Shown: positions 37,026-48,615 of the stretch, one piece after another
How positions within the stretch are numbered: position 1 is the first letter of the stretch
Layout: the number at the start of each line of letters is the position of its first letter
Assembly (NCBI GenBank): GCA_963930645.1
Contig: OZ005653.1
Location: 114,854,259 to 114,918,258 of the forward strand
Length of the DNA: 64,000 nucleotides
Direction of reading: 5' to 3'
From: Salticus scenicus
Lineage: Eukaryota; Arthropoda; Arachnida; Araneae; Salticidae
Made by a program: the position numbers and the translations under genes
Notes under the pieces: model-generated
Seen by the model: the letters and a program-made list of their open reading frames with translations, nothing else
What the model was told of the DNA's origin: nothing
The model's database searches: none

Positions 37026-37721
37026 CACTGCAAATAAAGGCGTCTTAAAGTAAGACAAAAAAACGTCTTAAAATGGATTTCAGACAGGCAAATATCTTAA
37101 AATGATGCTCAGACATAATAGATATCTTAATTTAAGACACTTTTGTGTCTTAATAAACTGGTGATGAAAAGAACTATCATAAAGTATCTTAAAAAAGCCT
37201 GATGTCTTAATATAAGACATTAAAAAATGTCTTAAATTCACTTCACATTTCATCGTTGACTATTAGTAGTGGCGCCATCTTTGAATGGAAATCAAAATCA
37301 TCTTCATTGTCTCGTTTTTTTCATAGCAAGATGCAGGTTTAGTTTAATAAAATGAAAATTTATTTTAAGAATTTTCTAACTTAGCAGCGGAAAAAAAAAA
37401 AGTATTTTTTAAAATTGAAATTATAATCAAATATCAAGAGTTTAAATCTCTTAAGACAAAATAAATAAAAATTTTCAGTAAATGTTTTTGTTGATGAGAT
37501 TTTTCTGAAAATCATTTCAAATGAGTAAAGCTAGCCGCTCTTATTTTACTCCTAGTTTGACACTTTTTCAATTCTATTATTAAAATGGTTACTTTTTATT
37601 TAAAGCTCGCTCATTTAATTAAATGAAAAAGATTATGACGAACTTGCAGCGAAGAATATTCTATCGCTAAGAAAGCGAATTTCTAACTAATTTTACGCAC
37701 AACTTGTATATAGCTGCTTTC

Positions 37722-37754
<33 letters not shown>

Positions 37755-38499
37755 AATCTCTTTTGATATAAAACTCTTTTCTTTAACTTTTTTACCTGTA
37801 CCTAGACGTAAAACAAAACTTTTGTAGTTTTCATATTCCTTTTTTTTTTTTTTTTTTTTAATAACAGTTTATAGATGAAAATCATTTTTAAAACATTACA
37901 ATCTTAGATTTTCATATATTTATTTATATTTTACAAAATTTTTACTTCTACAATTAAAATTTAATAGAATTAATATATATTGAGCTTTAGATTTAATCTC
38001 GATAGTTTTAAGGGAAAAAATTCCGATTATATTATAACACTACAATCCCTTCCGCGAATATTACATTCTTTATTACCATACATTTTCGTGTGAAATCGTG
38101 GCGCGATTGGCAAGAGCGTTGGTCTACGGTAGTAAATATAGTAGGTTCGACTCCAGGGGCTGGATTTTTTTTTTTTTTTTTTTTAATTTATTATTATACT
38201 TTATTTATGGTCTAGAATATTATAAAATATGTTTTAAACAGAAAATCAGAATCACTACATCCCCTTTATTTATTTATTTATTTATTTACTAAAAAGCCTT
38301 GAAATGGCAGATCTTTTAAGCCTAACATGGCGGTGTTTTTAAACATAAAAAGATGGCGGTGTTTTAAGACATTTACAGTGTCTTAATTTCAGATGCGGAA
38401 AGTTGTCTAAAAAAGTAAGACACTTTTTTTTCACTTAAAAAATGACCATCCGTTTAAGACACTTTTGTAACTGAATTTAAGACGTTTTCGTTTACAGTG
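37026..38499. mobile_element. TIR element with arrays of an AAGAC/GTCTTAA motif
   Basis: The ends CACTGCAAATAAAGGCGTCT and the inverse of AGACGTTTTCGTTTACAGTG form a TIR, with TA on both sides (37024-37025, 38500-38501). The words GTCTTAA, ATCTTAA and their inverse TTAAGAC recur about fourteen times, confined to the outer 220 bp on the left and the outer 150 bp on the right. Such subterminal motif clusters are usually transposase binding sites. About 1 kb of AT-rich interior shows no transposase; it contains T-runs and a tRNA-like unit (38096). Confidence 0.82.
38096..38166 (+). ncRNA. tRNA-like unit (SINE head or decayed tRNA), 1
   Basis: A-box-like TGGCGCGATTGG and a perfect B box GGTTCGACTCC are spaced as in tRNA genes, and a T-run of about 20 after GGGGCTGGA could act as a pol III terminator. 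The acceptor stem does not pair convincingly, so this is not a functional tRNA. It shares layout with 38949-39020, about 0.85 kb away. Confidence 0.5.
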
Positions 38500-38501
38500 T
38501 A

Positions 38502-38804
38502 TATATTATGGAATTAACCTTCACAATAACCTTAATAGGTATTCAAAATAAATTTGTACCAAAACATTTATAACGTGCGATTCGACTAACAGCATCATTA
38601 GTCTTGTTCAAGCGTTGCTTAGCCGTATCACAAACACTGAATGATCAGTCATTAGTTTAAAGTAGCGACCAATAAAGTAAACAAAGGAATAAATCAGTGT
38701 CGCGAGAACGCAACACTTAACAATTCATAATACATTACCTGATATAATGCAACATCCATAATTATAGGAATTAGAAATATTGTAATGTAAAAAAAAGTAT
38801 TGTA

Positions 38805-38836
<32 letters not shown>

Positions 38837-38948
38837 CACTTTTATTAGTTTCACCTATATGTATGTTTGTATGTATAATGTATGTTTGTAACCGCTCTGG
38901 GAGCAAACAAAAAATCTCTATTGTAAAAAAAGGCTTTCCCTACGTGAA
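38502..38948. other. Gene-free stretch
   Basis: No supportable gene; a T-run at about 38809-38832. Confidence 0.75.
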
Positions 38949-39020
38949 CGCTGTGGCTGTGAGGTAAAGCTCCGCGCTACGGACCTAAAGGTCTAGCGTT
39001 CGAGCCCAGTCAGGGGAGAT
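38949..39020 (+). ncRNA. tRNA-like unit (SINE head or decayed tRNA), 2
   Basis: A-box-like TGGCTGTGAGGTAAAGC and B-box-like GCGTTCGAGCCC, then CAGGGGAGATTTTTT, a short pol III-type terminator. It shares CTACGG, TAAA and CAGGGG landmarks with the 38096 unit. Clearly GC-richer than its flanks. Confidence 0.5.
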
Positions 39021-39087
39021 TTTTTAAAAATGGTTTTTGTTTAATTCTAAAGTATTTTAATTAAAGGTTTAAATGTATGTAAATATT

Positions 39088-39140
39088 ATGGTGTGTCACT
39101 CACACGATTTTCTCTTACCCTGCATTTTAATACTAAGATA
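39088..39140 (-). mobile_element. Helentron-like 3' end fragment, minus strand
   Basis: On the minus strand GGGTAAGAGAAAATCGTGTG then AGTGACACACC matches the 3' arm and hairpin of the 9133 and 12658 elements. Nothing further is recognisable. Confidence 0.6.
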
Positions 39141-39707
39141 GATATTTTGTGCTTTTTAGTTCACATTTCAATAAAAGCGTGTTCTTTAATTTTTTTAAAC
39201 TATAATATTATTTAAATAAAAATCTATATTTATTATCGATATACATGGTGTGACATTGAATACTTTTCATATCGAATACAATGATATATACATAAAAATA
39301 TTTATGCACAATATATGCATTTTAACTCTATTGATATATTATTATACTAATTACTAACGAATTTATATAAAAGACACTTAACACTTCAATATTTCGTTGC
39401 TAGAATTCTGCATTTATTAATTTAAAAAAAATAATTGTGGAAAAAAAATGAAGTTTCAGGTTTAAATATCAAAGGTGACGTTTTAGACTTTCTGTTAACT
39501 TTAATTTTTAACTATATTCCTGAATATCCTGTTATATTTAAAGGCATTCTTTTAATTTTTATTGTTGCATTTTTACTTAAATGGATATTTAGGCAGGATA
39601 GTTAATATCAGTTGCAGGAAAAAATACCTATTTAACACCATTCATTCATTTCCTAAAACCTTGAACTATTATATTTAACAACGCAGTTAGATTATTTTTC
39701 CAAATAC

Positions 39708-39758
<51 letters not shown>

Positions 39759-39973
39759 TTTTCTCCAACTAATTAAGTTAAAACTAAGGGGTAATAGAGA
39801 AAACTTTGACTGTCGTAATGCAATGTGAATCCTATGTAACGAGCGATAATTTGTATATTTAAAGATTTCAACATCTGTCAAATTTGCTATATATAGACAT
39901 AATTTGTAATTAACCTACCGTAGCTGTATTGTTAATAACATCTGGATATTTTTATTTGTTAATTTTTCCATAT
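39141..39973. other. Gene-free stretch
   Basis: AT-rich, no supportable gene; TA microsatellite at about 39710-39752. Confidence 0.8.
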
Positions 39974-40450
39974 TGTTGCGTACATGGGAGTTCGTGAGTT
40001 GTCCGAGAATGAAAAGCGAAACTTACAAAACTTCAGTAATTTATTCACAGAAAGTTCCAGAAAAATACAGGTCTATAAACCAAGTATCAGCTTCAATTCA
40101 ATCAGTAAACACAGCTTAAACAACAGCTGTCAATAACAAATCCACAGTACAAACTGTATAGCAACAATAACACGTAAAGCAAGTCTCTTTCAAAGAGGCT
40201 CAAAGCAATGCAAGCACTAGCGGAAGCTGGCTGAGAACTGAACCGAACTGAACTAGCCTTGGCGAAAATACGTCTCTTTTACACTCCTGTAAAAAAGCGT
40301 GGAAAATTCCAAAAATGTCCGTATCTCATCAGCCAGTGAGATTAGATCTTGCATATTTGGTATATCCCCAATAAAGATTTTCTCGCCAAGGTTGCCAAAA
40401 AATCGCCAAGGAGGGGATAAATTCGCCAAATTTGCCGCCAAATCCATTAC
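39974..40450 (-). mobile_element. Probable LTR fragment or solo LTR, minus strand
   Basis: On the minus strand the sequence runs through a less AT-rich region to CTGTGAATAAATTACTGAAG (poly(A) signal), then TTCGCTTTTCATTCTC and ends CCCATGTACGCAACA at 39974. A poly(A) signal about 75 bp before a terminal CA is typical of LTRs. The upstream boundary and a target duplication were not found, so the right limit is approximate. No internal retrotransposon sequence is visible. Confidence 0.5.
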
Positions 40451-41046
40451 ATGCCTTATTGGTGCTTTCCAATGCGTTTTTAAGGGAAAATGAGGCTATT
40501 ATAACCCTAAAACGACTAGAAATGCGTAAAATTAGCATTTTATCAACTTACTAAGCCACTTTGAAGAAATGTATACAAAAATTAATACAATTATTTACAA
40601 TTCATAAGAATATGTAAATGTAACTCACCGAGTAAAGAGGTTTTTACATAACTATTTAACTATTTAACATTTTAACATTTTAACTATTTTTTTTATTTTT
40701 TTATTTTTTTTAAACACATCTTGTCTTTGAACCCTATATATAATTTGATTGCAAATCACTTACCCATCTTAGCAATAGTATAATATTGAGGAATAAATTT
40801 AAAATAAAACCAGACTGTATGCAACATCATGCTTGAATACACGTAGCGACCATTATTATTCGATATAAGTAACACTTTTTTTTTTTTTTTTTTACGTAAA
40901 ATAACCAACTACTGTAATAAATAAAAGTATAATATTTTGAAATAATGTTTTCAAGGGATTTACAAGTTTTAAAATCTTTCAAGTACTTTTTTTTTTTTTT
41001 TTGAGGTAGTCGATGTACGTATAGGTAACAGGCTTTTATTACCACA
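40451..41046. other. Gene-free stretch
   Basis: AT-rich, no supportable gene; T-runs at about 40873-40893 and 40987-41001. Confidence 0.75.
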
Positions 41047-41541
41047 TATTACATGTGCAGGTGAGCTAGCCAAAATTTGGTGAAATCGAAAAACTGGGAT
41101 TATTTATAGTTGGTTCTACAAGAAAATTTATATTTCTTTGTAAGATAGGTCGATCTTCTGGATATTAGAAGTGGATATCTGAAAATATTTTTACTTATAT
41201 ATTTCAAAATTATCTCTAAAAACTCTATTCCATGTGTCATTTTTTATGATTTAGTGTGTGTCTATATGAAAGATTGTCATTTCTTGGTAAATACCGGAAG
41301 TGGTAAAGAAAGAAGATATCTGAGAAACCGCTCCAATAAATTTCTGCAAATTTGCTTTTTAGCTCTTTTCATGTGCCCCTGTGACGTGTTTTAATTTATT
41401 GATACAAGTTATGATGATTAATTAGTTTCATTCAAAATCCTGAGCACATTACATAAAAAAAAAGAAAGAAAGAAAAGTATATAATACGTTCAATAGCGGG
41501 TAATGGAAGTCGTATGGTTGATATTCACCATATTGGTTAAT
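41047..41541 (+). mobile_element. Helentron-like element, alpha, 5'-truncated
   Basis: The 3' end has GGGTAATGGAAGTCGTATGG, then TTGATATTCACCATA. This is the alpha 3' arm plus terminal hairpin (TATGGT...ACCATA), matching 3299-3332. Upstream are ACCGGAAGTGG, GAGAAACCGCTC and TGTGCCCCTGTGACG-type remnants of the 298-bp unit. No 5' hairpin was found. Confidence 0.68.
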
Positions 41542-43233
41542 ATGGTGAATGAAATACACGTTATCTTTTCATATTAAATCGAGAAAACGGATATAATTTT
41601 CAGCACCTAGCCACTTTACGATACCTGCACACTACGTTGAGGCAATACGAATATTTATTATTAAGTTGAGTATTCAAGAATTAACGGAAATCCTGCACAC
41701 AATATACTCATTTATTTATTGAATTATATATTTATTTTATTGTACTCATGTATAACTCATATATTTATACTTAAATATCTTTTGATGATTATGTATTTTC
41801 ATATAATAAAACTTATGACAGTTTTAAGTATATACATATGAGGTGGTATGAATTCAATGTAAATCTTATTATTATTATTATTTTAATTTTGTACATTAGT
41901 TTGTTAGTATATTTTGAATACTTATATATTTCTTAAAAAAGAAAGAAAGAAAAAAAGAAAAATATATATAGTTACTTTGCAAATTCCATCAGATTCTTTC
42001 TTTTGAATTACGTAGAGGTTTAATCAAAATGAATTTTAGTATCAAACTTCACGCTTAACTTTGCATCGTTCTGGTTTATAATTTCTAATCGCATACAATC
42101 CTGAATTGCAGATATCATACATTATTCCGTATAGAAACTCACTTATTGAATATATTGAATAATTCAGAGAATTGTGTCAATTTCAGTTTAAAGAATTCGA
42201 ATACATGTATCAGAAACACGTGTTATATATTTCTGGATATTTCAACAGAAATGTTTCATCAAAATTAACTTCAGCCCTTTTATTTGCGAAACAATTTAAT
42301 AAAAAGTTGAAATGCAATAAATTCTCAGACAACATTCTATTTAATTATTTTCTACGATTTAAAAATAATAATGTAAAATCCTCAAATATATTCAGAAACT
42401 AATTATAAGATTAACACAATGACAGTAAATAACAGTTATACAAATATAAAAAGACTATTTTTGTTTTCGAAGTAATAAGTATATCGTTGTGTACAAAACA
42501 GAATAAAATGTTGTACGACAGGACTATTTTAGTAATTTCTTCCATATAAAGACATGCAGTTTAATAAAGGTTTTTGTTTTGTTTATACAACACCCTTGTC
42601 GGTTTTTAATTTCATTATATTGTCATTCTGGCGATGAATTAAAACGTCTAGTACAATTGCACTAGTAAAGATCTTGGCGAGAAGCGTCCGAGCAACTTTG
42701 ATATGAAATTTTATATTTCTCCAACGTTCCTATATTAAACGTGTTCCATTTCTTTTGTAGGATTATTCTCAATTTTACTTTAAATAATTTTTAATATGAT
42801 GACAGACGGATAAGAATAAAAACATTTGTTTTTTACCTAAATATACAAAAAACGTAAAAAAAAAAAAAAAAAAAGTTGTTTTTTCCCCTATTTTAAATAA
42901 GTGAATTTTATTGAACGTTCATTTTCTACCCAACACAAAAATAAATAAATTTATTTGTATATGTATATATAAAAAAAAGGCCTTTTTATTTATTTTATTT
43001 ATTTTATTTATTTTTTTATTATTTTTTTTGGCTTGGCTTGTTTTATTTTTATTTCTAACAATTTTAAAGTTAAAATGAGATCTTTATTAAAAATCTTTTG
43101 AACCATTTCTCCTATTTAAATACAAAAATACGGTGTTAGATAGATTTTTCCTGATTAATAAGTGCACAAATTGCTGTAGCAATCGTTTAAGTAGTGTACT
43201 TCGTATAGCGAATTAAATCTGACATATTACATA
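41542..43233. other. Gene-free stretch
   Basis: AT-rich, no supportable gene. A 76-codon frame at 42172-42402 shows no recognisable domain. Confidence 0.75.
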
Positions 43234-43459
43234 CACACTCTGTAAAAAAAAAAAAAAAAAGTAGGACACTAGATACTTTAGATAAAAGGAGTATCTTTTA
43301 TTTTTAATGAAATTATTTTTCATGTATAGTATTTTGTAGATCATTAAATAAGAAAATATCAGTATCATTACCATGATTTTATAAAATAAAAAACTAATGA
43401 CAGAAAAAATTGTTTTGATTTTTTAAATCTCTGAAAAAAATGTAGAAGGATAGTAATAC

Positions 43460-44405
43460 AAAATATAAAATGTAAGCGATATCCGTTAAAAGTACTCTTT
43501 CCATTAGCTTTTATTACGTAGAATACTTTATTTGGTAGCGAATCATACAAAGATTGGATTTGCTTGGCAAAAGTTAGGCTATGAGCTCTTCAAAGCTTCC
43601 TGAAGCTCAGTTAAAAATTAAAAATCCCCCCACCCCACAGCATATACTTGACGAACAAGCATTGGTCAGATGTTTTCGACTGTGTTAAGATCAGGGCTTT
43701 TAGCTGATTTTGCTAAAATCTGCAAATTATTTGCATAAACCACTTTTGAACTCCATGGATGGCGTGAATGGAGGCTTCATCTTGTTGAAACATTCACTCT
43801 TCACCTAATTCAGAGCCATAGGAGCTCATAGAAGCTCAGAATTCAGCACTCCAACGTATTCTGTATGTTTCTGCCTACCACACAAAAGACCAGACTTTTT
43901 TTTTTCGTCCATATCCAATTGCCTAAAAGACCGTCTTCACCCCACCCATTTGTCGAGTTGAAAAAATGCCTCTGCATTCCCCAGGAAATGCCAGTGTTAT
44001 CGATAACCATCTAAATCAAGTTAAACTTGTCGCCTGAAAGTATTATAGAAGTTCAGTCTGAGGTCCGTCACATGTGCTCCTTAGCCCATGATAAACGGTA
44101 ATCAATCTATGTTTTTTCCCACTTTGGATGATTCATCCGCTTTCTAAAAATGAATTATTTGAATCTTGTTCTGCTTGATTTTGGGCCTTTACAATACTTC
44201 CACTGTTCTTTTCTAGGTCATGAGCAAGTTTTCTTCCATCGTAAGGCGTCAGTACTTTAGGGCTACTAGTCTTCTTTCTATTCCTATTTCTACCTCACTT
44301 TCAGATAAAGTTAGGAACTGTATTGGAGCTTATGTGCAGTATACAAATAATATGTATAACAATTTTACCATCAATTTTACGTGGAACAATTTGCCCTTTT
44401 TGAAA
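43460..44405 (-). pseudogene. Tc1-family transposase pseudogene
   Basis: On the minus strand the frames, patched across several stops and shifts, show the family landmarks in order. The N-terminal DNA-binding region gives GKIV, SSNTVPNFI and SPKVLTPYDGRKL (about 44400-44230). RLSWAKEHM and ILSGDKFNLI (about 44095-44000) precede the first catalytic Asp. ILAKSAKSPDLNTVENI (about 43720-43670) is the block before the catalytic Glu. SLPNKVFYVIKANGKST (about 43545-43490) is the usual C-terminus. At least five in-frame stops and several shifts are present, so it cannot make transposase. Confidence 0.8.
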
Positions 44406-44512
44406 TAATTTAAATGTATTATTCTAGGCAGTTTGAAAAGAAAATAACAATGAATTTTTTTATGATAATACAAAGATATTTTTTTTTTTTTTTTTTATAA
44501 AAATACAATACC

Positions 44513-44675
44513 AGTAAATTTTATATTACAATTCATGAATTTAACAAATTATATTCGGCATTCCATTAACGCTTATGACAAAGTTTCATCCAATTGAGGA
44601 ATTGACAATGGTATGACACCTACAAGTACGTGTCACCAAAGATGACATTCTAAAGAAAAAAAAAAAGAAATTAGT
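44513..44675 (-). repeat. Direct repeat, copy 1 (inside Tc1-like element)
   Basis: It shares ATTACAATTCATGAATTTAA, CATCCAATTGAGGA and TTGACAATGGTATGACA with 45996-46160, 1,483 bp away, at roughly 88% identity by eye. It lies between the transposase start and the right TIR, so it is probably the 5' untranslated region of the transposon. Confidence 0.85.
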
Positions 44676-44997
44676 AATATTTTTTTAACTTATTAATGTT
44701 TTAAAGTTTTCCTAAAAAAAAGCAGTTAAAGAAAATTCAATATTTACTCTTTTACTCGTGCACAGTCCGCACAATAGCAATTTTTGGAAAGTGTCCTTCT
44801 ACTTTTTTTACACTCTCGAAATTATGAATACTAGTTTTTCTACAATACATTAATTAGCAATAGCAGTAGAGATTTTATTTTTACGTGAAATTAAAGAAAT
44901 CTTTGTTAAACAAAACCTGCATAAAAATCTAATACACAGGAAAAATACAAAAAATAATTTACAAAAATCAACTGTCCTACTTTTTTTACACAGTGTA

Positions 44998-45995
44998 TAC
45001 ATATGATTGATTTAAAGTCAGCTACTCGAAATTTTCAGAACATTACAATTGCTGACATTTTGTAGTTCCATGCTTTTTTTTTATATCTAGTGATAAATTA
45101 TCACAGGAAAATTTTATGAGGACAATTTATTCCAAATATGAATTCTCTTTTTCATTAAAGTATTGTTATTTTATTTTATTTGTAAAATGTACTGAATCCC
45201 GATATTATTTAATTTATTTTCGATCCATATAACTACATTTTTACTCTCAATTTACAGAAAAGCTTTTCATGTTAATATTAACTAATACAAATTCTCGTGC
45301 ATATGTATATGACTTTCAAAACCTTGTAATGAAAATATAAAAATAAAAATTACGAATCTTTTCATTGCCAAGATATACAAAACCATGTATTACTTGTATT
45401 TAAAAAAGTATCGAAAATACTTCACTATTGTAACTAATGCTATTTCATTTGTCTAATCCAAAAACAATGTGCAATGAATAATTTAATTTAATTTTAAAAT
45501 AAACACAATTGTTTGTGTTACAAATTTTAACATTAAATAGCTTTTATGAAACTTTGTATTTAATTTTACAGGAATGCAGTGTTTAAAGTGATATTTAAAT
45601 TTACATTGCAGGATAAATTTAATTTATAGAAATAATGCACTCTTCTAAAATTTTTTTGAAAAATAAAAACTAGGAATCTATTTTCTAATACACGCTACAA
45701 TGGGTTTTGTAACTTTCGAAAATTAAAACTTCACTTACATCATAATTAAAGTTCTTTAAAAAAAAAAAAAAAAAAAAAAATGCATGTTTGGCGCATTTTT
45801 TTTATATTTTTTTGAGAAAACATTAGATAACATAACAATTTAATGATCTTTTTAAAAGTACTGATGAAAATAACAATTTAATGATATTTTAAAAAGTACT
45901 GTTTAACAAATATTCTATAAAAGTTAACTTTTTAAATATATTTCAATTAATCATACAACTGTCATGTTCTTAAAAAAAAAAAAAAAAAAAATAGC
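44998..45995. other. Gene-free stretch
   Basis: AT-rich, no supportable gene; a tandem pair of about 36 bp (AACAATTTAATGAT...) at 45832-45903 and A-runs near 45758 and 45972. Confidence 0.75.
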
Positions 45996-46160
45996 AGGAA
46001 ATTTTATATTACAATTCATGAATTTAACAAATTATATTCTGCATCCCATTGACGCTCATGGCAAAGTTTCATCCAATTGAGGAGTTGACAATGGTATGAC
46101 ATCTACAAGTACACGTGTCATGAATGATGACATTCTAAAGAAAAAGAGAGAAAAAAGTTA
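45996..46160 (-). repeat. Direct repeat, copy 2 (orphan)
   Basis: Same block as 44513-44675, but no TIR or transposase lies next to it. Probably the remnant of a second copy of the Tc1-like element. Confidence 0.8.
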
Positions 46161-46396
46161 GTAATCTATCTCTTTTTTTTTTTTATTATTATTTATTGAT
46201 CGTTTTAAATTTTTCTTTTTTCAAATTACATATATATACATATATATATATTTTTTTTTTCCTTTCAAAAAATGAAAAAGAAGCACACATACTTTTAATG
46301 TAAAATTTTTCTTATGAATAATAAAAGGTGTTTTTCATAGTTCCAAATTTATGGTATTCTTTTCATTTTATTGAACATATATATTGTTTTATTATT

Positions 46397-47216
46397 CCAC
46401 CATACTATACGTAAGCGAAAGTTAGGTAATCTAAGAAAATTTTGAACTTTTTTTTTTTTTTTTGTTAACGCTTTTAGGTGCGATAATTGATAATTGCAAA
46501 ATCAATATGGTGTCCATATGTAGGGTGCCAGTGTGTTAGACTTTCAGTATGTTAGTCTCTTAGTATGTTAGTTTTTATTCTGCATACACGATATCTCAAA
46601 AAACAAATGATCAAACAGAAGTCAAGCAGTTCTAAAGCATTACTTATTACTCTGGCAAGAATCCTAATGAATTTCAGCATCGTAATTTTAAAAGTTCGCA
46701 TGATATTTGAAATTTAGGATTTCCTTAACATCGGAGGACAGGATACAGTTTCGATTAAATGTGCATTACCTACATAAATATTTTTACTGTAAAGATGTCA
46801 GACCAGCTTTAATTATCAACTATGATGCATGCGTGAGCATAATTAACTATGAAAATTCAACTTTGCAAAATCCGTACAGTATTCAAAATTTAAGATTTCC
46901 TTGATATAGAAGAATAGAGCAATATTTCATATAAACTGACATTATGGGATTGATTATTCCATTGGAAATAGTACGGAGTTGTACGGAAACTAAAAAAATG
47001 AAACTAACACCAATAATATTATTGAACAAATTACAATAAGGTAAATGTAACGAATTAAACACTGGACAGTCTATCTGATGGGGCATTTCAGTTTGCCACC
47101 GAGTGGAGTGATCGGTAAAATCCATTCTCTTACCTTGAATACAGTATAATTTGTAGAAGAAATTTAACGAACGTATATATCATAGGGAAGTGCGCAGAGT
47201 CTCCATCTACCAACTA
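46397..47216 (+). mobile_element. Helentron-like element, subfamily gamma, copy 2
   Basis: It starts CCACCATACTATACGTAAGC and ends GTGCGCAGAGTCTCCATCTA then CCAACTA, matching 22408-23547 at both ends and in the block order GGTGTCCATATGTAGGGTG, TTAGT repeats, GATATCTCAAAAAACAAAT. It has fewer internal units than copy 1. Short frames here (46707-46904, 46883-47125) are not genes. Confidence 0.65.
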
Positions 47217-47311
47217 ATTAAAAAGAAAATTCAAGCTTAAAGTGTTCTTAAAATTGATATATATTTTTATGATAAAAAAATAGAGAATCAGAACGTTATA
47301 GACACATTTTT

Positions 47312-48535
47312 ACTTCCTTATACAAAGTAGGAATAAGGATAGTAATCCCGATTTGCGAAATGGATTTTGTATTTCGCATAGCTCAAAAATGAATGATCGT
47401 AGAATGTTGCAAATTTATATGTGAGACTGTTATGATGCCTATTTGTACACCTACAACTTTGTTTTTAATAAGAGTTCCCTTTTCAGAGATATCAACGACT
47501 TTACACGAATTTTCGTGACGCCTGTATGTAAGTATGTACGTGTGTATGTGTGTGTGTGGGTGGGTGTGTATCTCGCATAACTCATAAACGGTTGGATGTA
47601 AAACGTTGCAAATTTAGTGTATAGGTTTGATATAACATCTATTTGTGCACCTCCCTTTTTGAACTTTGTATGATTTTCCGTTTTGGAGATATTTAGGAAA
47701 CATATATTCATAATGACCAAAAATACAAAGGTTTTGGCCGTAATATATGACCTACCATCACAGAGATTTCAGAAGAAGCTAATGATAGAGCCAATAATGG
47801 TATTGTTATGAAAGTTGAAGACATTTTTTCGTGCAGAAAGTTATGCTTAAAGACGAAAGCAAGTTTTTGTTGACAAATGCATTTCATTTAATGGATATTC
47901 AGCCCATAGATAGAGCCTGTAATGATATTGATAAATAATGTCGATATTTTAGCGGGTAGAAAGTAATTCTTTGAGAACTAAGCAAGTTCTAGTTTACGAA
48001 TGCACTTTATTTAATTAAAATCTAGTAAACAGTTGAATAAATCTCTTTTTTGTGCTACAAAAATTGATATTATTGAAACAATATTGAAATGGTCATTTTT
48101 ACTACAGAAATCAAATATACATTGTTAAATACACTGCAGAGCATAAATTTCGCTAAATCAGGAACAACCGAATATTTCGGAGTCTAAATGGAATTTATAT
48201 TCGTCGAAAGTATTTTGAGTGGTTTGTGGAATTTTCAAGGTAGTTCTGCGCCAGAAACCAATAACCAATGCGTCATTAATAAATGACGATAACTAGACTC
48301 CTTTTGCGGTAAATTTTCCAAATTCTGTAAATTCCTTACTATCATTTTTTGCCGCATTTGAATGCTTAATTTGACGCTAAGTCAAAGCCCACCTTCGTGG
48401 AAATGTTTCCACTTTTACTGTAATACCGTGTAGAAAGTAACAGGTAAAGATATAGGCAAGTTCTATTCTACAATCATCAACAATCATTATTCTTTTTTTA
48501 TAGTCTTGTGAGGCATTTACAGAAATTTCAAAGTA
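47312..48535 (+). mobile_element. Helentron-like element, subfamily delta
   Basis: The 5' hairpin is TCCTTAT...ATAAGGA at 47314-47339. CGCATAGCTCAAAAATGA and CGCATAACTCATAAACGG, with a TGTGTGTG tract (47537-47560), follow in the usual order. Units of about 130 bp recur (GATAGAGCC...AATGATATTG, GCAAGTTCTA) across 47755-48500. The 3' end is not defined; a Tigger-type end begins at 48536. Confidence 0.55.
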
Positions 48536-48615
48536 CAGTAGAACCTCGATTATCCGAAGTAATTGGGAGCGAAATTACTTCGGATAATCCTTATTTTCGG
48601 ATAATCGAGAATTCA
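48536..48615 (+). mobile_element. Tigger/pogo-type left end with hairpin
   Basis: TACAGTAGAACCTCGATTAT then CCGAAG is a common Tigger/pogo terminus. GATTATCCGAAGTAATT and its inverse AATTACTTCGGATAATC form a hairpin (48548-48589), and a third TTCGGATAATCGAG follows. No matching right end was found nearby, so it is a fragment. Confidence 0.6.

Larger units (their letters stand above)
43234..44995 (-). mobile_element. Tc1-like transposon, degenerate
   Basis: The left end CACACTCTGTAAAA then GTAGGACAC and the right end (inverse) CACTGTGTAAAAAAAGTAGG then ACA are terminal inverted repeats, with TA at both flanks (43232-43233, 44996-44997). A second internal copy of the right repeat (CTTCTACTTTTTTTACACTC) lies near 44801, suggesting paired transposase binding sites. 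It encloses a decayed minus-strand transposase. The AT-rich stretch beside the right TIR includes a 163-bp block that recurs at 45996. Confidence 0.78.

Noticed and set aside
39967..40360. CATAT at both sides as an LTR target duplication
   Set aside because: Using it would leave the LTR without a TG...CA end, so the match is probably chance.
40253..40538. Open frames on both strands near the LTR
   Set aside because: They lie in repeat sequence (CGCCAA-rich) and have no recognisable domain.
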